From Xanthomonas hyacinthi (GTDB taxonomy: Bacteria > Pseudomonadota > Gammaproteobacteria > Xanthomonadales > Xanthomonadaceae): a DNA stretch of 64,000 bases. Positions within the stretch are counted from its first letter, which is position 1. The number at the start of each line of letters is the position of its first letter. Made by a program: the position numbers and the translations under genes. The stretch covers positions 1,736,001 to 1,800,000 of the forward strand of contig NZ_CP043476.1 in assembly GCF_009769165.1 (NCBI RefSeq), in the 5' to 3' direction. Positions 54,408-62,871 of this stretch are shown one piece after another. Below the pieces are notes generated by a model that had not been told where the DNA came from, searched no databases, and was given only the letters and a program-made list of their open reading frames with translations.

Positions 54408-55657
54408 GGCCGTGCCGCCTCCGTTCGCGCCTGGTGATCCACAGGGAAGGCATGACGCCGCGCAGCGGAGACGGTGCCGATCGCACCGACGACGCACGCA
54501 CACGCAAGCAGCGGAATCCACGCAACCCCGATGGCATCCAGCATCTTTCCGCCCAGGAAAGAGCCCGCCGTAATCGCCACGTTGACCGACGTGAACAAGA
54601 TGGCTGAGGCCGGATCAGGCGAGCGTGGGGCGGCCCGGAGCATTGCCGACTGGAATAGCATTGGCATAGCCGAATAGGCGAACCCCCATGCCACCGCTAC
54701 GATGGTGGTTAAGAGCGGGACCGATTGCCGGGCGGTGAAGGCCAGCACCACCAATGCCGTCAGCAGCAGCCAGAGGACTGCCAGCGTTGCGGCGCGTGGC
54801 CGGCGATCGATGGCAATGCCGGTTAGCCAAACCCCGGCGATGCCAACGATGCCGAATGAGAACAGCACCGGCGCAATGAAGGCAACGGGAATGCCCGCCT
54901 CGCGTAGATAGGGCGTCGCATAGGTATAAAGTGCGAAATGCGCGGTGAAGGTGAGAAAGGTCGCCAACGCGATGGCCGTCACACCGGGGGTCCGCAATAC
55001 CTGTGCCAATGGGACATGCGCCGCAGCCAACGTACCAGGCAGCTTGGGAAGAATTCGCCAGCCGAGCAGCGACAGCACTATTCCCAATACGCCCAGGGTG
55101 GCGAAGGTCGCCTGCCAGCCGATCAGCAAGGCCGCTGCTGCACTCAACGGAATACCGAGGGTCAAGGCGGCCGTGTTGCCGGCAAAGACCATTGACAGAG
55201 CCCTGCCGCGTTGCTCCGCCGGTACCAACCGAGTCGCCAGCGAGCCGATCATGCCCCAGAAGACACCATTCGCAATGCCGATCAGGAACCGCACCACCAT
55301 GTCGAGCTGATAGCTTTGGCTGAACGCCACGATCAGATTGCCCAGCGAGAGAATCGTCGTCAACGTCAACAGCAACGGACGGCGGGGCAGCCGGGCGGTG
55401 TACCCCGCCAACGGCGCGGAGGTCAGAACGACTGCAAAGGCGAAGATCGAAACGAGAAACCCAATCCGGGCTTCGCTTTGCTGCAAGTCATTGCCCATTA
55501 ATTGCAGCACGCCCATCGGCATCAGCTCCGTCATGATGAAGCTGAAAGTGATGGCGAACAGGATGACCAAGGCAACCATGGGATGCTTCACCATTCTGTG
55601 TTCATTTGCCGCTTGCTGGCTAAAAGCGAGCGTTGACGGGTCGTCGCGACTAGGCAT
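54404..55657 (-). CDS. MFS exporter (DHA1-type)
   Basis: A 417-residue, 12-helix major facilitator. ATG 55657 follows GGAGGAATGCGCA, better than the ATG 11 codons earlier. Motif A is degenerate (PLAGYTARLPRRPLL) and motif C-like text occurs in LGIPLSAAAALLIGW. The FIMTELMPMGVLQLM head is typical of AraJ/PmrA-like sugar or drug efflux proteins. It forms an operon with the FrnE-like gene and is divergent from a TetR regulator, which should repress it. The substrate is unknown. Confidence 0.9.
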   Translation of the reverse strand: MPSRDDPSTLAFSQQAANEHRMVKHPMVALVILFAITFSFIMTELMPMGVLQLMGNDLQQSEARIGFLVSIFAFAVVLTSAPLAGYTARLPRRPLLLTLTTILSLGNLIVAFSQSYQLDMVVRFLIGIANGVFWGMIGSLATRLVPAEQRGRALSMVFAGNTAALTLGIPLSAAAALLIGWQATFATLGVLGIVLSLLGWRILPKLPGTLAAAHVPLAQVLRTPGVTAIALATFLTFTAHFALYTYATPYLREAGIPVAFIAPVLFSFGIVGIAGVWLTGIAIDRRPRAATLAVLWLLLTALVVLAFTARQSVPLLTTIVAVAWGFAYSAMPMLFQSAMLRAAPRSPDPASAILFTSVNVAITAGSFLGGKMLDAIGVAWIPLLACACVVGAIGTVSAARRHAFPVDHQARTEAARP

Positions 55658-55823
55658 TGCGCATTCCTCCGAAGGCGGTGGTCGGTTCAAAGGCCGGACA
55701 CGGTGGGTCGCCTTAATTTATAGATCGATCATTCCATAACTATGCACAGGCATGCAGGGCTTGTCAACAACTTCTGGATCGACTAGTATAGAATTAAGTG
55801 CAATGAATGAGAGGATTGCTGCA
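55658..55823. promoter_or_regulatory. Divergent promoter region between MFS and TetR genes
   Basis: AT-rich for this genome. It holds ATAGATCGATCAT (about 55722-55734) and a related GATCGACTAGTATAG (about 55778) that could be TetR half-sites. I see no perfect long palindrome, so the exact operator is open. Confidence 0.4.
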
Positions 55824-56444
55824 ATGGCGCAAATGGGTCGCCCGCGTAACTTCGACCGAAGCGAAGCCGTTGAGAGAGCAATGCTGCTGTTCTGGGAGCA
55901 TGGCTATGAGTCCACTAGCCTGACTCGATTACGGGAAGGTATCGGCGGCATCTCGGCCGCGAGTTTCTATGCGGCGTTCGACTCCAAAGAAGCGTTGTTC
56001 AAAGAAGTCGTGGATCGTTATGTCGCCAGCTATGGCCAAGTGACTAGGCCGCTTTGGAATGATGCCATGCCCCCCCGAAAGGCGCTGGAGCAGGCATTGA
56101 GAAATTCAGCGCGTATGCAGACTGATCGCAAGCATCCCCAGGGATGTTTATTGGTGGTGGCGGCGAATACCTGTTCGCCGGAAAATAGCCATATTCAGGC
56201 GCTGCTTGCCAAAGAACGAGCCCGCACCCGCAACGGCATGCGCTACTGCCTGGCCAGAGCTCGCCAATGTGGCGATTTATCCCCCGCAAAAGACGTAGGA
56301 ACGCTGACCGCCGTATATGACACGTTCCTCTTTGGAATTACGACACAGGCGAGAGATCGTACCCCGCTAGCGGCACTCGAACGCGCAGTCGCCGAAGTAA
56401 TGACGCTTTGGGATGACCCTGAATCTGCGCATGCTGAAACTTAA
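55824..56444 (+). CDS. TetR-family transcriptional regulator
   Basis: About 206 residues from ATG 55824, chosen for GAGAGGA ten bases upstream and for placing the HTH at the N-terminus (ATG 55803 also possible). MGRPRNFDRSEAVERAMLLF, then GYESTSLTRLREGIGGISAA and FYAAFDSKEALFKEV are the classic TetR head. The C-terminal domain resembles the TetR_C_16/YxaF-like group with Cys residues (GCLLVVAANTCS). It faces the MFS operon and is its likely repressor. Confidence 0.9.
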   Translation: MAQMGRPRNFDRSEAVERAMLLFWEHGYESTSLTRLREGIGGISAASFYAAFDSKEALFKEVVDRYVASYGQVTRPLWNDAMPPRKALEQALRNSARMQTDRKHPQGCLLVVAANTCSPENSHIQALLAKERARTRNGMRYCLARARQCGDLSPAKDVGTLTAVYDTFLFGITTQARDRTPLAALERAVAEVMTLWDDPESAHAET

Positions 56445-56559
56445 TACTCTGAAACCAACACCCCAATACGTTAGCGACTTCCGTGCGCCGGCCAATTATC
56501 AGGCATCAGGTCAGGAGCTGTTACTATTAAACTCGGAATGGTAAAGGTCCGGGCGCAAC

Positions 56560-56910
56560 TTCACCCTTCGGTTATGCCGAGGTGGTGGCGCCGGCCTGCC
56601 ATGCGGCGCATGGGCATCCCCGCGCATCCGCGCGAGTTGCCCCCGGCACCAAGGCCTGCTGTTCGCCTATGCGGGCCGGCGCCGGAACCGCTGGGCGCTC
56701 AAGCATGGCGGCCGCGACGGCGGGATCGAAAACGTGCAAGTTGCCGGCACCTGCGCAGCGACAACGGCTGATGCGCTACGCACCTGCAGCCGGGTGGGGT
56801 TTGGGGGCGAGCTGGTGCGCGTGCTCCCCGACTGGACCGAGTCCGCGCTGCCGCTCCGCACCGGCTCAGCGCGTCCATGGAGTTTCAGCCCAACCAGTGG
56901 CTGCAGCAGC
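56560..56910 (+). pseudogene. LysR-family regulator remnant (effector domain only)
   Basis: Several frames together resemble the C-terminal half of a LysR protein: GLLFAYAG, then a WALKHGGRDGGIENVQVAGT stretch and LRSDNG, followed by GELVRVLPDWT near 56820. In intact proteins these lie in one frame (YA...W-F-G-E-VxVxGxLRxNNG-ALR...GxLVRVLPDW). At least two frameshifts are present and the HTH is missing. The remaining 56910-57098 shows nothing recognisable. Confidence 0.6.
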
Positions 56911-57098
56911 TTGGGACACATGACGGACCGGACACCTGTCGTCGCAAATCATCGTGCTCGCACTGGTCTCGCTGTCCAGTTTCTCGTTTCCCCGAAAAGA
57001 TAGGATTCTGCGGCCGTCGCAAGGAAACAGCGTCGATGTTGAGGCTGCATAGATAGAACTCAAGCGCCATCATGCGCAGGACGACCTGTACCCCTTCG

Positions 57099-58250
57099 TC
57101 AAGGTGATTTGCACGGCGGGTAGTTTGTCCGCCGCCGCCGTGAGATGAGGAAGCCCAACAACGCGCTACTTCCCAGCAGGCTGCTCGTCTTCAGTACCGC
57201 ATCGATGCCCCCGTGAGCGAGCGCAATACCTCCCGCGAGCGCGCCGCCGCCAATCCCCAGATTGAAGGCTGCCACGTAGAGGGACGATGCGGCTTCCGCT
57301 CGTTCGGGCATGATCGCTATGACCCAGCTTTGCAGACCGACGATCAGCATGGCGATGGATGCTCCCCACCATGCCATTTCAAGCAAGATGCCTATTTCGG
57401 ACCTTCTCGACACCAGCATGGCCGCTTGGCTGGCGATGACGCCAATGGCCGCTATAAGCGACAGCGAGGCAGGATTGATGGTGAGTCGCCCGGCCAACCA
57501 CGTTCCCACGGCACCGGCCAGGCCAAAGCTCAGCAAAAACAACGCATGTCGTTCCTCTGGGATATATGCGATTCCAGTCAAAATCGGTACCACGTAGGTG
57601 TATCCCGTGAAGTGCGAAGCAACGATCAATAGAGTGACGATCGCCACCGTGTAGAGCGCAGCCGATTTTCCGGGCAATCGCTGCTTCGCCGCGGATGAGG
57701 CGGAATTGCCCTCGGGCAGCAACAATCTGAAGGACAGCACTCCGGTCAGCCCGCCAAGAACCGCAGACGTGGCAAAAGCCATCCGCCACCCCAGCCAATG
57801 GCCGATCATGGTTGAACATGGCACCCCGACGACCAGCGCCAGCGAGATGCCGCTTAGTGCCCATGCCGTAGCCCGGCCGGCAGGCATCTCCGGTGCAACA
57901 CGCACCGCATAGGGCGCGATCATCGACCAGAACACACCATGCGTCAGCGCGGCAAGCACGCGCGAGCTCGCCAGCATGGTGTAGCTGTTAGCGAAGGTCG
58001 TCAGGGCATTCGCCAACGCAATGATGCCGAGCAATCCGACAAACACGGTACGCCGAGGTAGGCGCTGGGTTGCCAAGGTAAAAGGCACGGCCGTGAGTGC
58101 CGCGATCCACGCGTAGCCAGTCACCAGGAAGCCGGCCTGCGCCGGCGCCACCTTGAGGTTCCCGGCAATCTGCGGCAACAGACCGATGGGCAGGTATTCG
58201 CTGGTCTGTGCGATAAATGCAGCCAGCACCAGGAGCAGGAGCCGCTGCAT
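57099..58250 (-). CDS. MFS exporter (AraJ/DHA1-type)
   Basis: A 383-residue, 12-helix transporter. It begins QRLLLLVLAAFIAQTSEYLP and has LPRRTVFVGLLGIIALANAL and RATAWALSGISLALVVGVPC, the DHA1 antiporter motif C region. It is shorter than usual at the N-terminus, since the ATG is taken immediately after the upstream stop (TGA then ATG), suggesting translational coupling to the hydrolase gene. It exports an unknown small molecule by proton antiport. GC is lower than in the core genes. Confidence 0.9.
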   Translation of the reverse strand: MQRLLLLVLAAFIAQTSEYLPIGLLPQIAGNLKVAPAQAGFLVTGYAWIAALTAVPFTLATQRLPRRTVFVGLLGIIALANALTTFANSYTMLASSRVLAALTHGVFWSMIAPYAVRVAPEMPAGRATAWALSGISLALVVGVPCSTMIGHWLGWRMAFATSAVLGGLTGVLSFRLLLPEGNSASSAAKQRLPGKSAALYTVAIVTLLIVASHFTGYTYVVPILTGIAYIPEERHALFLLSFGLAGAVGTWLAGRLTINPASLSLIAAIGVIASQAAMLVSRRSEIGILLEMAWWGASIAMLIVGLQSWVIAIMPERAEAASSLYVAAFNLGIGGGALAGGIALAHGGIDAVLKTSSLLGSSALLGFLISRRRRTNYPPCKSP

Positions 58251-59048
58251 TCACTGTTTCCCCGCGCGGAGGAAATCGGCAACCAGTTGCACGAATTCGT
58301 CAGGCTGCTCCAACGCTGCCAGATGACCGCTTTCCAGTTCGGCGTATCGCGCGCCCGGAATCGTTGCTGCCAGTGCTCGGGCATGCGCCGTCGGCACCAT
58401 CTGGTCTTGGGTGCAGCCGATGACCAACGTGGGCTTGTTGATGCGTTCAACTTGTTCACTCACATCCAGCGAGAGGTCTAGCGCCACCTGTCGCGCCATG
58501 CCCTCCCATTGGTTGCCGCTGACGATGGCGTCGATGTTCTCCTCCATCTGCTGCGCGCTGAGTCTCTGCAGAAAAGCGGGACTGAAGCCTGTCAGCAAGA
58601 GCAGTCTGGCCATCGCTCGGCGATCGGTGTGGATCAGGTCGCGCCACAACCCAAACTCCAGTTGCATACGGCTGTCGGCTCCCGATGCAAAACCCGCCAG
58701 CAGCACCACTGCACGCACATCGTCCTGGTATTCGGCGGCGATGTAGGTGGCCACGCTCGCCCCCAACGAGAAGCCCACCAGATCGAACGGCACCGCGCCA
58801 GCTGCCCGTGCGGCCCCGACAACCTGTGCAGCCAGTACCGGCACGGACAAAGATTGGCCGTCGTCTACGGTTGTTCCCGAACCAGCATAGTCGGGCCGCA
58901 CCACTGTCCAGTTCGTTGCGAAGCGCCCGACCAGATGCCCCCAGTTGCTTTCCCCGTTCCCGCCGGTGCCGTGTACCAGCACCAGCCCAGGCCCGTGCCC
59001 ATCGACCTGATAAGAGACTTTTGCACGATCAATTTCGACCACAGCCAT
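58251..59048 (-). CDS. Alpha/beta hydrolase
   Basis: A 265-residue hydrolase started at ATG 59048. Oxyanion region LVLVHGTGGNGESNWGHLVG, nucleophile elbow VGFSLGASVA (Ser in GFSLG), acid in LVIGCTQDQMVP and His in LESGHLAALEQP complete the triad. It is similar to small lactonase or haloperoxidase-type esterases. It lies ahead of an MFS exporter and is divergent from a MerR regulator, so the three may form a detoxification unit: sensing, hydrolysis, export. Confidence 0.9.
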   Translation of the reverse strand: MAVVEIDRAKVSYQVDGHGPGLVLVHGTGGNGESNWGHLVGRFATNWTVVRPDYAGSGTTVDDGQSLSVPVLAAQVVGAARAAGAVPFDLVGFSLGASVATYIAAEYQDDVRAVVLLAGFASGADSRMQLEFGLWRDLIHTDRRAMARLLLLTGFSPAFLQRLSAQQMEENIDAIVSGNQWEGMARQVALDLSLDVSEQVERINKPTLVIGCTQDQMVPTAHARALAATIPGARYAELESGHLAALEQPDEFVQLVADFLRAGKQ

Positions 59049-59093
59049 GACCCTGAACCTCGCTTTCGTAAAAGACGGTTCAAGGCTAAACTC

Positions 59094-59107
59094 TGACAGC
59101 ACTGTCA
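59094..59107. promoter_or_regulatory. MerR-type dyad
   Basis: TGACAG-CA-CTGTCA between the divergent hydrolase and merR genes. On the minus strand it lies within an 18-19 bp spacer between TTGACC (59114-59109) and a weak TTTAGC-type -10, the arrangement used by MerR activators. Confidence 0.55.
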
Positions 59108-59133
59108 AGGTCAAGAGATGATAGGAGTTCAGC

Positions 59134-59493
59134 GTGAAAATCGGAGAATTGGCGCGCCAAACCGGCGTCAGCGAGCGCATGCTGCGGTACTACGAGCAGG
59201 AAGGTCTGCTGCAACCGGCACGCACTGAATCGGGTTATCGCAATTATGGCGAAGCGGAAGTTGAGACAGCCCGGCGTATTCGCCTATTGAGTGCTGCAGG
59301 CCTGAAGATTGAAACCATCCGGGTGCTGTTGCCTTGCATGCTGGGCGATCAGCCAACCTTTGCGCCATGTCGTGAGGTGCGGGCGGCGCTCCATCGGGAA
59401 GTCGAGAAGTTGGACGAGAAACTGCGCGGCCTGAGCGAAAGTCGCAAGATCGTTAAAAGCTACCTTCACGGATTAGTTGCAACGTCCAATTGA
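59134..59493 (+). CDS. MerR-family transcriptional regulator
   Basis: A 119-residue regulator. KIGELARQTGVSERMLRYYE then QEGLLQPARTESGYRNYGEA is a complete MerR winged helix. The dimer coiled coil follows (REVEKLDEKLRGLSESRKIV). Cys109-type metal signatures are not clear; the single PCM and PCR cysteines may be ligands or redox sensors. Probably activates the divergent hydrolase-MFS operon. Confidence 0.92.
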   Translation: MKIGELARQTGVSERMLRYYEQEGLLQPARTESGYRNYGEAEVETARRIRLLSAAGLKIETIRVLLPCMLGDQPTFAPCREVRAALHREVEKLDEKLRGLSESRKIVKSYLHGLVATSN

Positions 59494-59533
59494 ACGCACA
59501 TTATGCGTTGAGCCTCTCACTCACGATCTCCAG

Positions 59534-59770
59534 TCAGATGGCAGGCTCGCGCTTCAAGCTGCGGGCCACGTTGCCGCCCGACCTCCCATGACCCACCGCC
59601 GCCGCGCACCGTTGCAGTGAGCTGCTGCGCACAAGCCACAGTTCGATCGCCGGCTTCCACAGCACCAGTGAAAACCCGATGCCGTCGTCGAGCATCGCGT
59701 AGCGACCGCTGGCGAGCGTGGCGCTACGACGGTACATCCATGGCATCGCCATGCCATGGACGACACACCC
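59534..59770 (-). pseudogene. DUF3363/VirD2-type relaxase C-terminal remnant
   Basis: The frame reads MYRRSATLASGRYAMLDDGI then GFSLVLWKPAIELWL and closes in GGNVARSLKREPAI. This is the hallmark end of DUF3363 relaxases from conjugative elements (ASGRFAMIDDGLGFSLVPWRPVLE followed by a GG-V-W-FGR-RG end). The rest of the relaxase is missing. It shows that a conjugative or mobilisable element once passed through here. Confidence 0.7.
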
Positions 59771-60002
59771 GCGCCTGTGACATCGGTCCAATGGACAACC
59801 GCTGTCAGTCCACCCGGCAGATAGCCAGGCGAACTGCTCGGCGCTCAAGGTCCGGGTCGCCCATGCGCCGCACTCCCGCTGCTTGTCTTGCATCGATGCG
59901 CCTCGTCCGAAATCTCAGCCCCGCGCTTCCCGCGTCTGCAGGGGGTCACCGGACGCTTACCGATATGCGCGGCGCCTGTCAGGCCGAGGCCGAAACCTGC
60001 GG

Positions 60003-60302
60003 ATAGATGCCATCGCCGGCTGCATCGGCGCGAGCAAAGCCCACGTCGTGGAGGTCGTCGTGCAGCCTTTTGATCTGCTGCGACAGCGGGACCTCGAACA
60101 GGCGAATTTCCACTTCCGGCTCTTCCTGCCCGCATAGCGCCAGCAAGGTAGACGAACGTGAAGGCGTGACGCCCCGTTATTCTTGCAGTTCCTTGACAGT
60201 GCGTGACAGCGACGACCGCTGGAGATGCAGTCGCTCCGCCGCACGGGTGAAGTGGAGTTCTTCTGCCACGGCCAGAAAGCAGTGCAGATGCCGTAGCTCC
60301 AA
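60003..60302 (-). pseudogene. LysR-family regulator remnant
   Basis: From a TTG at 60302 the frame reads ELRHLHCFLAVAEELHFTRA, AERLHLQRSSLSRTVKELQ and meets TAA at 60178, a perfect LysR HTH. After the stop, another frame gives EVEIRLFEVPLSQQIKRLHD and DVGFARADAAGDG, which is effector-domain text (EVxLxxxxxxxQxxxLxxGxLDVGF). So the middle is deleted and the frame broken. It follows the DHA2 exporter by 22 bp on the same strand. Confidence 0.68.
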
Positions 60303-60324
60303 GCTGATCCTCCACTCCAGCCTG

Positions 60325-61758
60325 TCAGGCTGTCCCGGCCTGCGTGTTGGCGCGAGCCTTGCCCGGAAAGGTCAGTGACACCAGAAGACCGAGTGCCAAA
60401 CCCGCCGCTGCCAGGGAGAAGGCATGCTGCGAACCGATCGCCAGTCCTTCGCTCAGCGCCTTGCCCTGCAAACCGCCGATGCCACGGTTGGCGAACGCCA
60501 CCAGTACGGCGATGCCGATCGCATTGCCCACATTGAGCGTGGTCGAGGCCATCCCCGAGGCGATGCCCTGTTCGTGGTGCGCTACACCCGACGCGGCCGC
60601 GATCCACATCGCGGTCCAGACGATGCCCTGGCCAACGCCCGACACCACCAGCCCCGGCACAATGGCGGCATACGGAGCGCCGAGGAGGGCGGCCGGAGCC
60701 AACGCCAGCGTGCCCACGATGCCGACCACGAAGCCAATGACCAGGGTGCTGCGCATCGGCAGCCGGTTGGCCAGCCTGGCCCCGAGTTGCGTGCCAGTGA
60801 AGATCGCCACCGACGGCACGATGAAGGCCAGCCCGGTCTGCAAGGCGCTGTAGCTCTGCACGTTCTGGAACAGTACCGTCAGGAAGTACGGCAGCGCGCC
60901 GAAGGTCCCCATGTAGATGAAAGTCACCGCCATGCCGGCGATCAGGCTGCGATTGCCGAACAGCCGCACCGGCATCAGCGGATCGCGGCTGCGCGATTCG
61001 ATCAGCGCGAAGACCAGCAGGAACACGGCGGCCAGCACCAGCGCCGCAACAATGGGCGCGGCGCGCCAACCATCTTCCGGTCCCTGCACCAGCGCATACA
61101 CCAGCAGCGTGGCACCCGCCGTCGCCGTCAGCGCGCCCGACAGGTCGAAGCTACGACGCTCGGTGCGCGGCGTATCCTTGGGGATCACGAAGAATGCCGC
61201 GACGATGGCGATGCCCGCCAGCAGCACATTGACGTAGAACACCGACGGCCAGCCATAGGCGCTGGTCAGCACGCCACCAGCGAGCGAACCCAGGGTCAGG
61301 CCGCTGGCGCCCGCGCCGCCCCAGATCGCCAACGCGCGGTTGCGCGGTGGGCCTTCCTCGAACAGCCGGTTGATCAACGACAAGGTGGACGGGAACAGCA
61401 GTGCCGCGCCAATGCCTTGCACCGCCCGAGCGATCACGATCACCGCTGGACTCCAGGCCAGTCCGCCCACCAGCGACGACAGCGCATACAGCCACAGCGC
61501 GAAGATGAACATGCGCCGCTGGCCCAGCAGGTCGGCGGCGCGTCCGCCTAACAACAGGAAGCCGCCGCAGAACACGGTATAGGCGCTGACCACCCATTGC
61601 AGAGTCTGCCCGGAAAACCCAAGGCCCGCGCCGATCTCCGGCAGGGCCACGAACACGATGTTGATGTCCAGCGAATAGATGAGCTGGGCGAAGGCCAGCA
61701 GGGCCAAACTCCAGCCGAGGGACCGGTGGACGCCGGTGGCGGATGAGATGGAAGACAT
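60325..61758 (-). CDS. DHA2-family MFS drug exporter (EmrB/QacA type)
   Basis: A 477-residue, 14-helix exporter. SLDINIVFVALPEIGAGLGF is the DHA2 motif D1; GGRAADLLGQRRMFIFALWL is motif A; GGAGASGLTLGSLAGGVLTS is motif C. Expected to expel lipophilic drugs or dyes by proton antiport. A small ArsR-like regulator is divergent, with palindromic DNA between them, so expression is probably inducible. Confidence 0.93.
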   Translation of the reverse strand: MSSISSATGVHRSLGWSLALLAFAQLIYSLDINIVFVALPEIGAGLGFSGQTLQWVVSAYTVFCGGFLLLGGRAADLLGQRRMFIFALWLYALSSLVGGLAWSPAVIVIARAVQGIGAALLFPSTLSLINRLFEEGPPRNRALAIWGGAGASGLTLGSLAGGVLTSAYGWPSVFYVNVLLAGIAIVAAFFVIPKDTPRTERRSFDLSGALTATAGATLLVYALVQGPEDGWRAAPIVAALVLAAVFLLVFALIESRSRDPLMPVRLFGNRSLIAGMAVTFIYMGTFGALPYFLTVLFQNVQSYSALQTGLAFIVPSVAIFTGTQLGARLANRLPMRSTLVIGFVVGIVGTLALAPAALLGAPYAAIVPGLVVSGVGQGIVWTAMWIAAASGVAHHEQGIASGMASTTLNVGNAIGIAVLVAFANRGIGGLQGKALSEGLAIGSQHAFSLAAAGLALGLLVSLTFPGKARANTQAGTA

Positions 61759-61793
61759 GAACGATTCTCCAGGCAGTCATGGACTTGTGTACT

Positions 61794-61807
61794 GGTACAT
61801 ACGTACC
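61794..61807. promoter_or_regulatory. Palindrome upstream of the DHA2 exporter
   Basis: GGTACATACGTACC (5-bp arms GGTAC/GTACC) 36 bp ahead of the exporter start. Similar GTACTCGTAT text lies near the regulator start at 61874. A candidate operator for the divergent ArsR-type protein. Confidence 0.5.
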
Positions 61808-61901
61808 ATAGCAGTACGAGGATAATCGAACAATAGCTTCGCGGATCGAGATGCTGCGAAAACTGTTTGTATGTACTCGTATTATAGAATATACTGGCCG
61901 G

Positions 61902-62249
61902 ATGACACCCAACCATCCCGACCGTGACCAGATTCGCTTGGAGAACGTGCTGACCGCGCTTGGCAATCCGCTGCGCCTGACAGTGGTGCGTGTGTTGGCC
62001 AGCGGTGGGGAGCATCCATGCAGCGCCGTGCTGCAAGGCATTCCCAAATCGACCCTGACCCACCACTGGCGCGTGCTGCGCGACAGCGGTGTCGTCTGGC
62101 AGCGGCCGTATGGGCGCGAGAACTTGCTGTCGCTGCGCCGCGAGGATCTGGATGCACGTTTCCCTGGCCTGCTCGACTCGCTGCTGGGTGCGGTCCAGAA
62201 CGACGCGCTGACGCAGGAGGCAACGTCGAAGAATCTGCCCCATTCTTGA
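61902..62249 (+). CDS. ArsR-family winged-helix regulator
   Basis: A 115-residue regulator from ATG 61902. NVLTALGNPLRLTVVRVLAS, then GIPKSTLTHHWRVLRDSGVV and GRENLLSLRREDLDARFPGL give a clear ArsR-type winged helix (ALGNPLRLxIVRxL; STxTHHxRVLRxAGV). One cysteine (HPCSAV) near the recognition helix; no metal-binding CxC pair. Likely represses the divergent DHA2 exporter. Confidence 0.88.
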   Translation: MTPNHPDRDQIRLENVLTALGNPLRLTVVRVLASGGEHPCSAVLQGIPKSTLTHHWRVLRDSGVVWQRPYGRENLLSLRREDLDARFPGLLDSLLGAVQNDALTQEATSKNLPHS

Positions 62250-62557
62250 TGAAGCGTTAGACTTTACGCGGCAGCGTGAGAAAAATTTCAGGAACAGCTT
62301 GCCCACTCGTACTAACCGCCTGCTGCGAGTGGTACGGGCGAACAGCACCTGGTGGCTGAGCGGTACCTTGCTGATCGGCTGACTGTCACAGCGGCACGAT
62401 GCAGACCACGGCAGCCAGGATCGAGAGCACGCATCCCGCTGCATCGCTGCCGGCCGCAGGCCACTTGGGCGTGGAGGAGCGCGGGTCGCTGCGCGCGTGG
62501 TGAGCGCACAGAAGACGGAGGTGCGCGCGCTTTTGCTTTTGGCAGCGCGCAATAAAA
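62250..62557. other. Intergenic region before the rRNA terminator
   Basis: About 300 bp between the ArsR gene and the rRNA operon terminator. Several short GC-rich repeats, no gene or RNA that I can support. Confidence 0.4.
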
Positions 62558-62583
62558 AATCCCCGTCCTGGTGGACGGGGATT
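62558..62583 (-). terminator. rRNA operon terminator
   Basis: AATCCCCGTCC (62558-62568) and GGACGGGGATT (62573-62583) form an 11-bp perfect stem with a 4-nt loop, followed on the minus strand by a T6 run (62554-62559). It lies just past the 5S gene: a strong intrinsic terminator. Confidence 0.92.
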
Positions 62584-62595
62584 TGGGGTAAAGCC

Positions 62596-62711
62596 CCTGG
62601 CGATGACCTACTCTCGCATGGCTTGAGCCACACTACCATCGGCGCAGCTGCGTTTCACTTCCGAGTTCGGGATGGGATCGGGTGGTTCCACAGCGCTAAT
62701 TTCACCAGGGA
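62596..62711 (-). rRNA. rrf: 5S ribosomal RNA
   Basis: The minus strand reads GAACTCGGAAGTGAAACGC in the loop region, CGCCGATGGTAGTGTGG, and GAGAGTAGGTCATCGCCAGG at the 3' end, the universal 5S features. The 5' CCCTGGTGA pairs with the 3' TCGCCAGGG. About 116 nt; ends approximate by a few bases. Confidence 0.93.
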
Positions 62712-62871
62712 GACGGTTGGAGTGTCGCCGCGATGCGTCTTCGAACAGCGCACGTGTGTGCGGTGTGGGAAGGACGGCATTGGGCGCCAGCCTCTCATAG
62801 GGTGTGACGTAGCGAGCGCTTGGATAGCTATCGACGTGTGTCGTGCTAAGGGATGCTTGGAAGCACCTTGA

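Noticed and set aside
56538..56771. Small hypothetical protein frame after the TetR gene
   Set aside because: The DNA reads better as a frameshifted LysR effector-domain remnant.
62712..62871. tRNA gene in the 5S-23S spacer
   Set aside because: No cloverleaf or TTCGA-type T loop is visible; the spacer is ordinary.
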